Shown: positions 1-9,336, counted from the stretch's first letter. The stretch is DNA of 50,690 nucleotides from an uncultured Caulobacterales bacterium (GCA_903858685.1 CAIOJR010000082.1:1-50690); one strand, 5' to 3'. The notes: generated by a model not told the origin, from the letters alone. Program-made: numbers and translations.

Positions 1-855
1 ATCGACTTCAACAACAATCCCACGGTTCAGGACGTGTGGAACAGCACGCCCGCCTGGGGTTTTCCGTACAGCTCATCCGGACTGGCGCCCTCCCCGGTCG
101 CCTCAACCCTGATTGACGGTGGATTGGCGCATCAGGTTGCGGGCGGCGGGGCCTATCTGCTCTGGGACGACACGCTCTATCTGGAGGGCTCGGCCTATCT
201 GCCGCTCAATCGGCAACTGGCGGGTCGCCTTGGGGCGGGAACGGGCGTGACGACGGACCGCTACAGCGGCGTCCTACCCTATTGGCGCGCCGCCGTTCTC
301 CACGACATCGGCGTGACCCAGACCGTACAGGTCGGCGCCTTTGGCATCCATGGCGACCGCTATCCCGGCGGCGACGTTTCCGCCGGAACCGACACCATCA
401 ATGACTGGGCCGTCGACGCGACCTACCAATATATCGGCAAGCTCAATGTGATCTCGGCCCATGCGGTTCTGCTTCATGAAGATCAGGACCTGAAGGCCTC
501 GTCCATCCTTTTGGGGACCAATCCGAAGGATCGCCTGAACACCGCGCGCGCTGACCTGACCTATAGCTACAACGACACCTGGACGCCCTCGGTGCAGGCC
601 TTCCGCACCACCGGAACCAATGACGCGGCCCAGTATGGCCCAGGCGCCAACACCCAGGGCTATGTGGTGGAACTGGCCTATGTGCCATGGGGCAAGCCCA
701 ACTCGCCGCTCTATTGGCTGAATGCGCGGGTCGGCCTGCAATACGTGGCCTATTCAGAGTTCAACGGCGACCGACAACACGCCAGCGACAACAACACACT
801 CTATGCAAATCTGTGGATTGCTCTGGCGCCATTCGGTTCGCTGGTTCACCGCTGA
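1..855 (+). CDS. Outer-membrane beta-barrel-like protein, C-terminal part (5' end outside window)
   Basis: The frame is open from the first base, so the GTG at 34 is only an internal codon and the gene starts upstream of the window. About 284 residues are visible. The translation has many short alternating segments rich in Tyr, Trp, Asn and Gly (for example LYLEGSAYLPL and YVVELAYVPWG), as in beta-barrel outer-membrane proteins, and no cytoplasmic enzyme motif. It ends in LVHR rather than the usual terminal aromatic residue. A cupredoxin gene follows 32 bases after the stop and a multicopper oxidase after that, so a role in periplasmic or outer-membrane copper or electron transfer is plausible. 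The exact family is not recognised. Confidence 0.6.
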   Translation: MDFNNNPTVQDVWNSTPAWGFPYSSSGLAPSPVASTLIDGGLAHQVAGGGAYLLWDDTLYLEGSAYLPLNRQLAGRLGAGTGVTTDRYSGVLPYWRAAVLHDIGVTQTVQVGAFGIHGDRYPGGDVSAGTDTINDWAVDATYQYIGKLNVISAHAVLLHEDQDLKASSILLGTNPKDRLNTARADLTYSYNDTWTPSVQAFRTTGTNDAAQYGPGANTQGYVVELAYVPWGKPNSPLYWLNARVGLQYVAYSEFNGDRQHASDNNTLYANLWIALAPFGSLVHR

Positions 856-887
856 CATTTCCCCCTTCAAGACCTGAGGACCTTGCC

Positions 888-1205
888 ATGAAAATCAAAT
901 ATATCGCCGCTCTGTCCGTTCTGGCCCTGGCCATGCCCGCCCTGGCCGCCGATCTGGCCGTCTCCCAGTCCAACCAGACCTTTTCCTCCGCCAGCCTGAG
1001 CGTTCACGCCGGAGACAAGGTCGAGTTCAAGAACGCCGACACCGTGACCCACAACATCACGGTCAAGGGCGGGGAAGGCGACGCCGACGATCTGGGCCTG
1101 CAAAAGCCGGGCACGACCGTCAGCTACAAATTTGACGCCAAGGGCGTCTATCGCATCGTGTGCAGCATCCATCCCCGCATGAAGATGACCGTCACGGCGC
1201 AGTAG
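888..1205 (+). CDS. Periplasmic cupredoxin (plastocyanin/azurin-like blue copper protein)
   Basis: A 105-residue protein with a Sec signal peptide (MKIKYIAALSVLALA, cleavage near AlaLeuAlaAla at 18-21). The mature part is one cupredoxin domain. Type-1 copper ligands can be placed at His55 (VTHNIT), Cys92, His95 and Met100; the C-x2-H-x4-M spacing matches plastocyanin. It should carry electrons in the periplasm or bind copper. I chose ATG 888 because GAGGA lies 7 bases upstream and the signal peptide starts there; the longer reading overlaps the preceding gene. It lies between the barrel protein and a multicopper oxidase, probably as one transcription unit. A close paralogue is at 2797-3123. 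Confidence 0.9.
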   Translation: MKIKYIAALSVLALAMPALAADLAVSQSNQTFSSASLSVHAGDKVEFKNADTVTHNITVKGGEGDADDLGLQKPGTTVSYKFDAKGVYRIVCSIHPRMKMTVTAQ

Positions 1206-1295
1206 GCCGCAACGACATTTTTTCCGGCGACTCGTCATCATCGCGCCGCCGGCCATATTGCGACCGCATGCGGGCGGCGAGAGGGGGCGAAGACC

Positions 1296-2780
1296 ATGAA
1301 AAGCGTCTCTGACAGACGACATGTGCGCGCCTGGCGCGGCGCTGTGATCTTCTGCGCCGTGTCGGTCGCCTCCGCCGCAATGGGACAGGAAGCCACCGGC
1401 GATTTCCGCGCCCTGCCTGTCGTGTCCAGTCAACATGGCGTGCTTGAAACCACCCTGGTGGCTGAGCAGAAGGAGGTCGTGGTCGATGGGGTGAAAATCC
1501 CGGCCTATGTCTTCAACGGCGAATATGGCGGCCCGGTGCTGAGGCTAAGACCTGGCGACACGTTGAAACTGCATCTGGTCAACCACATCGATCAGGTCAT
1601 CAACCTGCACTTCCACGGCTCCCACGCCTCCCCGCTCGCCAATAGCGATAATGTCCATATCGCGGTCGAGCCGGGAAAGAGCTTCGATTATCTGGTCAAG
1701 ACTCCGCTGAGCCAACCGCCCGGCCTCTACTGGTACCACACCCATATTCATGGCTCGGCTGAGTCCCTGACCAGCCGCGGCCTCAGCGGCGCCATGATTA
1801 TCGAGGGTCTGGAAGACCGGGTTCCCCAGGCGAAAGGACTGCGTCAGCGCCTGCTGGTCGTTAAAAGCTACGCCGCCGAGGCGGGCGATGATCCCGACCT
1901 GAAGCGCCTGCACGGCGTCGTTCAGTCCATCAATGGCCAGGGCCATGCCGACGTGACCGCCGCCGCCGGTTCCACCGAGCTTTGGCGCATCTCCAACCAG
2001 AGCCCCAATGACTATATCCACCTCTCCATCAAGGGACTGAAGTTCCGCATCGTTGCGCTGGACGGCGCGGCGACCGGGAATGACCTGCCCGTGGACAAGG
2101 TGGATGTCGGTCCCGCCATGCGGATGGAGCTTCTGGTCGATATGCCCGCAGCGGGTGATTATCCGCTCATGTCCGGCTCGACCCTGACCGGCCTTGGCCG
2201 CAACATGAAAACCAGTCGCGAACTGGCGGTGGTCCATGTCACCGGAGAAGGGGCGCCCCGCGAGACGCCCGTCCAGACGCGCGCCATGACAACGCCAGAT
2301 CTGCGTCAGGCCAGGCTGACCGCCAGTCGCACCCTCGTCTTCGGCCAGAAGCCGGGCGAAGAGGTCTATACGATCAACGGCCTCGTCTTTGACCATATGC
2401 GCACCGACCTGCGCATTCCCCTCGGCTCAACCGAAGAATGGACCATCCGCAACGATACGGACGACATGCACTCGTTCCATATCCATCAGGTCCATTTTCA
2501 GGTGGTCTCGATCAATGGCGAGCCCCAACCCTTTGACCGCATGCTGGACACGGTGCGCCTGCCGGAACGAGGCTATGTGGTGGTGCGCATCGCCTTTACC
2601 GATCCCCTGATCGTCGGGCGCTTCATGCTGCACTGCCATGTCCTCAAGCACGAGGACCGCGGCATGATGCAGATGGTGGAGGTCTATGATCCGAAGACGC
2701 CCGCCATGCCCCATCCCATGGCGCCCCATCCCATGGCGCCCGGCATGGTCATGGGACCTCACGATCACATGGCCCCCTGA
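1296..2780 (+). CDS. Multicopper oxidase family protein with His/Met-rich tail
   Basis: A 494-residue exported multicopper oxidase; the hydrophobic segment at about 14-30 is a signal peptide. Copper motifs appear in order: LHFHGSH (His105, His107), YWYHTHIHG (His148, His150), HSFHIHQVHF, and HCHVLKHEDRGM, where Cys447, His452 and Met457 give the canonical C-x4-H-x4-M type-1 site. The family oxidises metal ions or organic substrates and reduces O2 to water in the periplasm. The last 25 residues are rich in His, Met and Pro and come partly from a 15-bp tandem repeat, which may add copper-binding capacity. The gene follows a cupredoxin by 90 bases and converges on a second cupredoxin 16 bases away. 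Substrate (Cu+, phenolics or other) cannot be told from sequence. Confidence 0.93.
   Translation: MKSVSDRRHVRAWRGAVIFCAVSVASAAMGQEATGDFRALPVVSSQHGVLETTLVAEQKEVVVDGVKIPAYVFNGEYGGPVLRLRPGDTLKLHLVNHIDQVINLHFHGSHASPLANSDNVHIAVEPGKSFDYLVKTPLSQPPGLYWYHTHIHGSAESLTSRGLSGAMIIEGLEDRVPQAKGLRQRLLVVKSYAAEAGDDPDLKRLHGVVQSINGQGHADVTAAAGSTELWRISNQSPNDYIHLSIKGLKFRIVALDGAATGNDLPVDKVDVGPAMRMELLVDMPAAGDYPLMSGSTLTGLGRNMKTSRELAVVHVTGEGAPRETPVQTRAMTTPDLRQARLTASRTLVFGQKPGEEVYTINGLVFDHMRTDLRIPLGSTEEWTIRNDTDDMHSFHIHQVHFQVVSINGEPQPFDRMLDTVRLPERGYVVVRIAFTDPLIVGRFMLHCHVLKHEDRGMMQMVEVYDPKTPAMPHPMAPHPMAPGMVMGPHDHMAP
2709..2738 (+). repeat. Two 15-bp tandem repeats in the oxidase tail
   Basis: CCCCATCCCATGGCG occurs twice with no gap, at 2709-2723 and 2724-2738. 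It encodes two HPMAP units in the His/Met-rich C-terminus of the multicopper oxidase. The unit length is a multiple of three, so gain or loss of copies keeps the frame. Confidence 0.9.
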
Positions 2781-2796
2781 CACCGGCGTCCGCGCC

Positions 2797-3123
2797 CTAC
2801 TTGGCGGCGACCGTAACCTTCATCTTCATGCGGGGATGGATGGAGCAGGTGATGGTGTAGAGCCCCACCGAGGCGAAACTCAGATTGACGCTTTCACCCG
2901 GCTTGGTCACGCCCATATCGGTGCTGGTTCCGTCCGGCGCGTTCTGATGCAGATTGTGGTTCACATCATCGGCATTGACATAGGCCACCTTGGCGCCAGC
3001 AGACACCGTAAGGGATGTCGGCTCAAAGGCCTGCTTGATCTGCAAGACCTGCTCGTCGTCCGCCCGCGCCGGAGCGCTCGCCAGAAGAATGATCGTCCCG
3101 ACCATAAGAAAGATGCGCTTCAA
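2797..3123 (-). CDS. Second periplasmic cupredoxin, probable TTG start
   Basis: I propose a TTG start at 3123, because it gives a textbook signal peptide (MKRIFLMVGTIILLASAPARA) and GGAG lies 8 bases upstream. The only nearby in-frame ATG (3102) would remove the basic n-region. The 108-residue product is a cupredoxin with likely copper ligands His56, Cys93, His96 and Met101. It shares the segment CSIHPRMKM with the cupredoxin at 888-1205, so the two are paralogues flanking the oxidase, in opposite orientation. It converges on the oxidase with a 16-base gap. An inverted repeat (3210-3238) lies 86 bases upstream of its start and could be an operator. A role in electron transfer or copper handling is inferred from the fold. 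Confidence 0.85.
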   Translation of the reverse strand: MKRIFLMVGTIILLASAPARADDEQVLQIKQAFEPTSLTVSAGAKVAYVNADDVNHNLHQNAPDGTSTDMGVTKPGESVNLSFASVGLYTITCSIHPRMKMKVTVAAK

Positions 3124-3441
3124 CTGTACTGCTCCACTGCGCCGCTCTGGCCTGAAACCGTATGTCGGCGACGCATTATCTAAAGCGACCAGAATCAATG
3201 TTAGCCTAATTCCACTGCCTTTTAAATGAGCAGTGGAACTGGGTTCCAAGGCATAGCAGGTGATTATATCCGAATTAAGCATTGGAGAGGCACAATAGGT
3301 TCGAAACAAGTGTGCGGAAGTGTTTCGGCGCGTCAACCGGCAAGCTTCTGATTCAGCTCAAGCACCCATATGGTCAAAGTCCAAGCGTAACTCAGTAAAT
3401 TGTTATATTTTCACGCTCGAACACATCAGAGACATGATCCG
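3124..3441. other. Intergenic region between divergent cupredoxin and chemoreceptor genes
   Basis: A 318-base stretch with no convincing gene. It is more AT-rich than its surroundings, as expected for two divergent promoters, and contains the 9-bp-arm inverted repeat at 3210-3238. The upstream extension of the cupredoxin frame through this stretch lacks coding character. Confidence 0.6.
3210..3238. promoter_or_regulatory. Inverted repeat, possible operator
   Basis: TTCCACTGC and GCAGTGGAA are perfect inverted copies (9-bp arms, 11-base spacer). The element lies between the divergent cupredoxin (start 3123) and chemoreceptor (start 3442) genes. There is no T-tract, so a protein-binding dyad is more likely than a terminator. 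The regulator is unknown. Confidence 0.5.
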
Positions 3442-5202
3442 ATGAGCCGAAAATTTTCAATCGACATCCGGACGAAAATCATCGCCTCCTGCGCAATGCT
3501 GTTCATATGCGTCGCATTGTTCTGCGGCTCGGTCATCCTGATGAGCGGCAAGCTCGGCGATATGGCGCTCGGCCTCTATGACAACGCCTTTGTCGGCGTG
3601 AACTATGCCTACAAGGTCCAGATCGCCTTTGTCCGGCTGGAAGGACAGCACACCAACGCCGATGTGCCGCTGACCTCTGACGACGACAAATCCGCGATCG
3701 CGGCCATGCTGAACAATCTTGATGTGGCTAATGAACGCGCCACCTCCGAGCGGGAGCGCGAGGGCGTGGCGGATGCGCGCAAGGCCCTGAACGCCCTGAT
3801 GGACAACAGCGCCGGCGCCGAGCACATCACCCTGTCGGCGGTCGACAAGCGCCTGAAGCACCTGACGGGCCGCTTCGCTGACGACGCCTTTGAAAAGCGC
3901 AATGACGCCGAGGTCGCCATTGACCATCTGCGCAAGATCTTGCTGGCCATGTCGGCCGCCGCCGTGATCGGCGCCGCCTGTCTGGCCTGGTTCCTGATCT
4001 CGGCCGTCATCACCCCGGTTCGGCAGGTCATCCGCCTGATTCAGGAATCCGCCGCCAAGGGCTTCCACCCCCACCCCAAACTCACCTCGCGACGCGATGA
4101 AATCGGTCAGATGGTGGCCGCCCTCGGCGCCCAGCAGGAAGCGGCCAAAGCCCTCGAAGCGCTTCGCCAGCAACAGGCCGAAGCCCAGGACGCCGCGGAA
4201 CGGGAGCGGGTGGCGCGCTACAGCGAGCAACAGGCCACGACAGAGCAACAGCTCAAGGTCGTCAGCCGCCTGTCTGAAGGCCTCAGCCGTCTCGCCTCAC
4301 GCGATCTGGCCTTCCAGATTGCCGAGCCGTTTGACGGAGAATATGAGCGCTTGCGGCAAGACTTTAATGATGCTGTGAACCAGCTTCAGGTCGCCCTTCT
4401 GGACGTGGTCAGCACGGCGGGCGGCTTTGCCGGGGCCTCGGAAGAGATCCGCCGCTCCACCGAGGATCTGGCCAGCCGAACAGAGCAACAGTCCGCGTCC
4501 CTGCGCGAAACGACCGCCGCCATGGATCAGATCTCCATCGCCGTGAGGCAGACCGCAGACAATGCCGCGGATGCGGTCAAGGTCGTCCTGACGGCCCGGA
4601 AGGACGCGGAGGCCTCCGCCATCGTCATGCGCGATGCGTCTGCGGCCATGAAGGACATCGACCAGTCCGCGCACCAGATCAGCCAGATCATCACCGTCAT
4701 TGACGAAATCGCCTTCCAGACCAACCTTCTCGCCCTGAACGCGGGGGTCGAGGCCGCCCGCGCGGGCGACGCCGGACGCGGCTTCGCCGTTGTCGCGTCG
4801 GAAGTGCGCGCCCTGTCGCAACGCTCCGCCGCCGCCGCCCAGGAGATCAGCAGCCTCATCCAGCGCTCCAATAATCAGGTCAAGGTCGGCGTCGGCCTGG
4901 TCGATGACACCGCCCGCGTGCTGGGCGCCATCGTGACGCGCGTCGGCGAATCCGCGTCCTGCATCACCGCCATCGCCGCCACGGCGCGCGATCAGTCCAA
5001 CAGCTTCGAAATGGTGACCCGATCGGTTGGGGAAATGGATCGACTGACCCAACAGAATGCGGACATGGTGGAGAAGGTCAGCGCCTCTGCGCGCGAACTG
5101 GCGTCGGAGGCCGCCGCCGTGCTGGACGTGGTGGAGGGCTTCAACCTGACCGACGAGGGCCAAGGCGCGGCGCGCCAGAGCCCGACAAGGCTGGTGGGCT
5201 AA
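3442..5202 (+). CDS. Methyl-accepting chemotaxis protein
   Basis: A 586-residue chemoreceptor. TM1 is at about 13-35, the periplasmic sensor at about 36-166, TM2 at about 167-190, a HAMP domain follows at about 190-243, and a second HAMP-like segment lies near 282-325. The cytoplasmic signalling hairpin tip is seen at 421-445 ([20 protein letters not shown]), the conserved site for CheA/CheW contact. The C-terminus lacks the NWETF-type CheR docking pentapeptide. ATG 3442 is preferred over the upstream TTG (3400), which adds 14 poorly hydrophobic residues; the ribosome site is weak in either case. The ligand is unknown; the small helical periplasmic domain gives no clear clue. Confidence 0.93.
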   Translation: MSRKFSIDIRTKIIASCAMLFICVALFCGSVILMSGKLGDMALGLYDNAFVGVNYAYKVQIAFVRLEGQHTNADVPLTSDDDKSAIAAMLNNLDVANERATSEREREGVADARKALNALMDNSAGAEHITLSAVDKRLKHLTGRFADDAFEKRNDAEVAIDHLRKILLAMSAAAVIGAACLAWFLISAVITPVRQVIRLIQESAAKGFHPHPKLTSRRDEIGQMVAALGAQQEAAKALEALRQQQAEAQDAAERERVARYSEQQATTEQQLKVVSRLSEGLSRLASRDLAFQIAEPFDGEYERLRQDFNDAVNQLQVALLDVVSTAGGFAGASEEIRRSTEDLASRTEQQSASLRETTAAMDQISIAVRQTADNAADAVKVVLTARKDAEASAIVMRDASAAMKDIDQSAHQISQIITVIDEIAFQTNLLALNAGVEAARAGDAGRGFAVVASEVRALSQRSAAAAQEISSLIQRSNNQVKVGVGLVDDTARVLGAIVTRVGESASCITAIAATARDQSNSFEMVTRSVGEMDRLTQQNADMVEKVSASARELASEAAAVLDVVEGFNLTDEGQGAARQSPTRLVG

Positions 5203-5293
5203 AGCCAGACAAGCGTGGCCCAGATGGCACAATATGTGATCAAATAGTCAGCACTCGTCCGCACTGAACATTCTGGGACCACTTAATCAGCGA

Positions 5294-5342
5294 CCGCATT
5301 CGCGGAATGCGGTACGCCGCGCGCAATCGCCTTGTGGCGATT
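5294..5342 (+). terminator. Two adjacent hairpins after the chemoreceptor gene
   Basis: CCGCATTC-GCG-GAATGCGG (5294-5312, 8-bp arms, 3-base loop) is followed by AATCGCC-TTGT-GGCGATT (5325-5342, 7-bp arms). Both are perfect stems between the chemoreceptor stop and the next receptor gene. The second is followed by only a short T stretch, so termination is possible but not certain. Confidence 0.45.
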
Positions 5343-5426
5343 TCATGACAATCGGGATGCTGAGACCGCCCTGCTGACGCAGCGGCCGGCCGATACTATT
5401 TCCCGCCGAACCGAACGAGGTCCTCA

Positions 5427-7973
5427 ATGCAACGCAGCGCCGTCTCCCCCGCTGGCCATGGCCGCTCCCTGCTGAACGCCCGGCGCGCCCTGCTGCTGGG
5501 GGCGTCCATCTTGACGTTGAGCGTCTGCGCGACGCCGAACCTGGCTCTGGCCGATGAGGCGGCCCCGCCCGCCGCCGCGCCCGCAGACCTGGCCGAAGTG
5601 GTGGTGAACGGCATCCCCTACAAGGAAACCGTTCTTCCGACCCGCCTGTCGTCAAGTTCCGCGCTCGGCCTTGACCTGAACGTGATGGACACGCCGCGCA
5701 ACACCACCTTGCTGTCCACGACCCAGCTGGAAACGCTGAACATCAAGGATCCGCGCGCCTTTTCATATCTGACCGCGTCGAGCTATTCCGACAGCTCGTT
5801 CGGCACGCCCAATATTCCACGCATCCGGGGACAATATGCTGACGTTTTCTTCAATGGCATGCGCTCCAGCCTGACTGAAAACGGCTATGGCGTGCCCCCG
5901 AACTTTGACGATTTCGACAATATTTCCATCACCAAGGGCCCTGCCAGCGTCATCGACGGACCTGGCGCCGGAGTCGGCGGCGAGGTGGACTTCATCACCA
6001 AGGTGGCCAAGCTGAACAAGTCCTCCACCACCGTGGCGGCCTCGCTCGATTCGGTCAGCAACCGGCGCCTTTCAATCGATTCGTCCATGGTTATCACCCC
6101 CGGCGTTCTGGCGGTGCGGATTGACTATGCGGGCGAGAACAGCGGCAGCTATTTCCCCAGCCACAACTCGGTGATCAACTCGGTTTACGCCAATGTCCAC
6201 TGGCGTCCGAACGACAACTACGAAGCCAATTTCAACGCCGAGGTCGAGATCGGCGCCTATACCGAAAACGTCGGCGTCAACCGCGTGACTCAGGCCCTGA
6301 TCAATAGCGGCCTGTATACACAAGGCGTGCCGATCGGAACGCCGACCGTGCCGGGCAACCCCTATTCACTGGTCCAGTCCTTTGGCACCCAGGTCTTGCT
6401 GACGACCACCGTTCCACTCAGCATCAAGACCACCATCGACCAGGCGCCGGGCACGACGACCAACGGCAACAAGTTCATGGCGCAATATGTTCAAACCTAT
6501 TTCTTCAATGACAAGATCAGTGTCGAGAACAACACCTTCTGGAACTATCAGGACAGCGAAAATCAGGAGGCCTATTATTACGCCGACGCCTCACGGGGGT
6601 CCTATTCGATTGAAAACCGCACCCTGGTGAAGGACAAGTCAGCCCTGCCCTTCGGCTTCTTCGGCGCCAAGTCGACGCCAAACGAGGCCGTTCTGGGCGC
6701 AACCGTTCGCTTCGCCCACGTCAACTATATCAGCAATTACAACAACGAAACGCCTGCGGTCTTCGATCTGACCGGCAATCCGAAGACCTGGATCTATCCG
6801 GTCGGCAACCTCACGCCCGACCAGACGGATTCCTATTTTTACAAGTCCGCGTTCGGCCACACCCTTTCCGGCACGCCGGGACGCGACTTCGTCAATGGCG
6901 GCAATACGGGCGTTTCAAACCTGATCGACGTCGGGATATTCTTCCAGGACCGCATGGAAATCAGCCCGGAACTGAGCGTCCTGTTCGGGACGCGTCTGGA
7001 CGCTGAAAAAGTCCGCGCCCACGACCCCTTCCCCTGCATCGAAGCGCCCTTCACCTGCGTGACGAGTCTGCCGGCTTCGCACTCCACGGGCACCTACGGT
7101 CTGGGCAACGCCAATTTCAGCACCGTCTATCGTCCGCAAAGCTGGGTGTCGGGTTACCTGACCTTCGATTTCAATCAGTCGCCTGCGCCCAACGGCGGTG
7201 AAGGCGGCATCAACGCCTATGGTCAGGTTCCCGACCACAACCTCATGCGATCCACCAGCTACCTTTATGAGGCGGGTCTGAAGTTCAATCTTCTGGACAA
7301 CAAGCTGTTCGCCAGCACCGCGGTATTCGACCAGAAGCGCTCCGTCCCGATTGGCAATGGGGGAACAGAGCTGTCCCGCGCCAATATCCGCGGCGTCGAA
7401 ATCGAGTTGAACTATCAACCGACACGGAACTTCTTCGCCACCGCCTCCTATTCCTATATTGAGACGACGCTCAGCCAGGCGGCGGGCTTCTATAATTTCC
7501 CGGCCTATTCGGGCGTTCAGTATCCGGGAATGCCGTACAACTTCATAGACGGCGCCGGTACGGGCGTTGTCTGGGCGGGGCATCAGAAGTTCACCGATCC
7601 GGGCGTGCCGGACCATGTGTTCAACGTTCTGGGCAACTATAAGTTCGAGAACGGATTCGGCATCCGCTCTGGCGTCCAGGTCACCGGACCGATCTCCACC
7701 AGCCAGTCCGGCCAGATCGATCTGGCGGCCTCGTCGAACATCCCGCAAGCGATCATCAAAAATGGCGGATTCTTCAAGTCTCCGGTCATTCCGTGGCAAT
7801 ATACCTGGAACGCCAGCGTCTTCTATGAATGGGACCGCTACACGGCCACCCTGTCCGTCTATAATCTGACCGACCAGAAGAACTGGCAGTCCTCGCCCAA
7901 CTTCTACGGAAACGACTTCCTCGTGCGCAACGATCCGCGCACGTTCGAAGTGCGCGTGACCGCAAAGTACTAG
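5427..7973 (+). CDS. TonB-dependent outer-membrane receptor (siderophore-receptor type)
   Basis: An 848-residue receptor. A long basic n-region and hydrophobic stretch (about 20-42) form the signal peptide; a TonB-box-like segment LAEVVVNG follows near 54-61. The plug domain shows MDTPRNTTLLSTTQLE and IRGQYADVFFNGMR, features of the FhuE/ferrichrome class, then a 22-strand barrel ending in the aromatic-terminated VRVTAKY. Start ATG 5427 has GAGG 6 bases upstream. It should import a chelate or other bulky ligand across the outer membrane using TonB. It lies downstream of copper genes, so a metal chelate is plausible, but no metal-specific motif is seen. Dispersed repeat and hairpin elements follow its stop. 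Confidence 0.92.
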   Translation: MQRSAVSPAGHGRSLLNARRALLLGASILTLSVCATPNLALADEAAPPAAAPADLAEVVVNGIPYKETVLPTRLSSSSALGLDLNVMDTPRNTTLLSTTQLETLNIKDPRAFSYLTASSYSDSSFGTPNIPRIRGQYADVFFNGMRSSLTENGYGVPPNFDDFDNISITKGPASVIDGPGAGVGGEVDFITKVAKLNKSSTTVAASLDSVSNRRLSIDSSMVITPGVLAVRIDYAGENSGSYFPSHNSVINSVYANVHWRPNDNYEANFNAEVEIGAYTENVGVNRVTQALINSGLYTQGVPIGTPTVPGNPYSLVQSFGTQVLLTTTVPLSIKTTIDQAPGTTTNGNKFMAQYVQTYFFNDKISVENNTFWNYQDSENQEAYYYADASRGSYSIENRTLVKDKSALPFGFFGAKSTPNEAVLGATVRFAHVNYISNYNNETPAVFDLTGNPKTWIYPVGNLTPDQTDSYFYKSAFGHTLSGTPGRDFVNGGNTGVSNLIDVGIFFQDRMEISPELSVLFGTRLDAEKVRAHDPFPCIEAPFTCVTSLPASHSTGTYGLGNANFSTVYRPQSWVSGYLTFDFNQSPAPNGGEGGINAYGQVPDHNLMRSTSYLYEAGLKFNLLDNKLFASTAVFDQKRSVPIGNGGTELSRANIRGVEIELNYQPTRNFFATASYSYIETTLSQAAGFYNFPAYSGVQYPGMPYNFIDGAGTGVVWAGHQKFTDPGVPDHVFNVLGNYKFENGFGIRSGVQVTGPISTSQSGQIDLAASSNIPQAIIKNGGFFKSPVIPWQYTWNASVFYEWDRYTATLSVYNLTDQKNWQSSPNFYGNDFLVRNDPRTFEVRVTAKY

Positions 7974-7977
7974 AGCC

Positions 7978-8024
7978 CCTTCCGACGAAGCGCACACCGG
8001 TTCGTCGCAGAGTTTGCTTTGATT
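7978..8024. repeat. Dispersed intergenic palindromic repeat, copy 1
   Basis: The segment after the receptor stop contains CGACGAA and TTCGTCG as inverted arms around ACCGG. It matches a second copy at 25490-25536 at most positions, including TTCCGACGA, ACCGGTTCGTCGCAGA and TGATTA. Both copies directly follow a gene's stop codon. Confidence 0.7.
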
Positions 8025-8036
8025 ACACGGGGTTAT

Positions 8037-8072
8037 GAGCAAAATCCGATCCAGTCAGATCGGATTTTGCTC
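8037..8072. terminator. Perfect 15-bp hairpin after the receptor gene
   Basis: GAGCAAAATCCGATC (8037-8051), loop CAGTCA, then the exact inverse (8058-8072). The stem is perfect but no T-run follows, so it may be a factor-assisted terminator, an mRNA-end stabiliser, or part of the neighbouring dispersed repeat. Confidence 0.65.
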
Positions 8073-8199
8073 CGGGACAGGATCTCGATGAACGGGGGCT
8101 GACCATTGCGCTCCGTCCCCGTTCAGAGAGGCCGATCTAAGGTGTTCCTACGATCCGACGTCGCCAATAGGGGCTGTCGCCGAACCGGGAGAGACCACC

Positions 8200-8418
8200 A
8201 TGACCCTCAAGACCGTGTTTCTGTCCGTGCTCGCAGTGGCTGCTGTGAGCCTGCCCGCCGCCGCCATGGCGCATGACTTCGGCTATCGTCACGATGATGG
8301 TCGTCATTTCGGCGAGCGGCGCGAAGCCTATCGTCCCGTCGAATATGGGTGGCGCGAACATCGCGGATTTGGCGACGGACGCTTCGAACACCATCGCCAG
8401 AGCTATCGCCGGTTCTGA
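8200..8418 (+). CDS. Small exported His/Arg-rich protein
   Basis: A 72-residue protein with a clear signal peptide (MTLKTVFLSVLAVAAVSLPAAAMA, cleavage near residue 24). The mature 48 residues are rich in His, Arg, Gly, Phe and Tyr (for example HDFGYRHDDGRHFGERR), suggesting a periplasmic metal-binding or disordered peptide. GGGAGAG lies 6 bases before the ATG. The family is not recognised. The cytochrome c gene follows 54 bases later in the same direction. Confidence 0.75.
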   Translation: MTLKTVFLSVLAVAAVSLPAAAMAHDFGYRHDDGRHFGERREAYRPVEYGWREHRGFGDGRFEHHRQSYRRF

Positions 8419-8472
8419 TTGAATGGCAAAAGGCGCGGGCCAAACCTCATCCCCCCAGGAAGCCCGCGCCCC

Positions 8473-9336
8473 ATGGCGACTGAAAAGCCCAATCTTTTTC
8501 TGCTCGCATCCAGTCTATTGGCTGGGTGCGTGCTGGCCGGCGTCGCCTATGCAGCCGTCATGTCGCGCTCGGACAGCCTTTTGACCGCACGCCGTCCGTT
8601 GCCCCCAAGCGCCGTCACCGCCACGACCGACCCCGCCGTCATCGCCAGGGGCGCGCACCTGATCTCGATCATGGGCTGCACCACCTGCCACGGCGCCGAT
8701 CTGGCGGGCGGACACCTCAATGTGGTCGGCGCCCCCTATGACCCGCCCAACCTGTCGCGCCGTATAGGGCGGATGTCTGACGCAGAGCTGGATCGCGCCG
8801 TGCGCGGCGGCCTGAAGCCTGACGGAACAACCGAAGTCGCCATGCCCTCGCACAGCTATGTGACGCTGAGCAACGACGAGGCGCGCAGCATTGTCAGCGA
8901 TCTGCGAACCGTTGCGCCCAAGGGCTCCGACGCGCCAGACCCGGCGCCGGGGTTCCTCCTGCGGGCCTATCTCTCATTGGGCTTCTTCAAGACCGAAGCC
9001 GCTGAACTCGCCTCCGCACGTCCGCCCCTCGATGCGGGTGACAAGGTTGAGGCGGGCCGTCATCTGGCCGCCATATCCTGCGGGCGCTGTCATGGCGCAG
9101 ACCTTGGCGGAATCAAGGGCATGGGACCGGACATGACGGTGCGCGGCTATTATAACCGCCAGCAGTTTTTCGCCCTGATGCGCAAGGGTGAGATGATCGC
9201 CGAAGGCAATACCGAACTCATGGCGCAGGCCTCCAAGTCGACCTTTGTCAACTTTTCCGATGCGGAGATTGATCAGATTTACGCCTATCTGAATGCCCGT
9301 GACCGGATACTGGCCGCCAAACCGCCGCAGCATTGA
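8473..9336 (+). CDS. Diheme c-type cytochrome, membrane-anchored or exported
   Basis: A 287-residue protein with an N-terminal hydrophobic segment (about 7-28) that is a signal peptide or anchor, then two cytochrome c domains. The haem motifs are CTTCH (Cys69, Cys72, His73) and CGRCH (Cys203, Cys206, His207). Met124 (VAMPSHSY) could be the axial ligand of the first haem, and a Met in the GEMIAEGNTELMAQ region that of the second. ATG 8473 is preferred over TTG 8419, because the longer form puts a charged tail before the signal segment; AGGAA lies upstream. It probably moves electrons in the periplasm, resembling the cytochrome subunits of dehydrogenases, but no dehydrogenase gene lies next to it. 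Confidence 0.88.
   Translation: MATEKPNLFLLASSLLAGCVLAGVAYAAVMSRSDSLLTARRPLPPSAVTATTDPAVIARGAHLISIMGCTTCHGADLAGGHLNVVGAPYDPPNLSRRIGRMSDAELDRAVRGGLKPDGTTEVAMPSHSYVTLSNDEARSIVSDLRTVAPKGSDAPDPAPGFLLRAYLSLGFFKTEAAELASARPPLDAGDKVEAGRHLAAISCGRCHGADLGGIKGMGPDMTVRGYYNRQQFFALMRKGEMIAEGNTELMAQASKSTFVNFSDAEIDQIYAYLNARDRILAAKPPQH

Noticed and set aside
34-36. GTG at 34 as the start of the first gene
   Set aside because: The frame is open from base 1 with coding-like residues (IDFNNNPTVQD) before it, so the gene continues upstream of the window.
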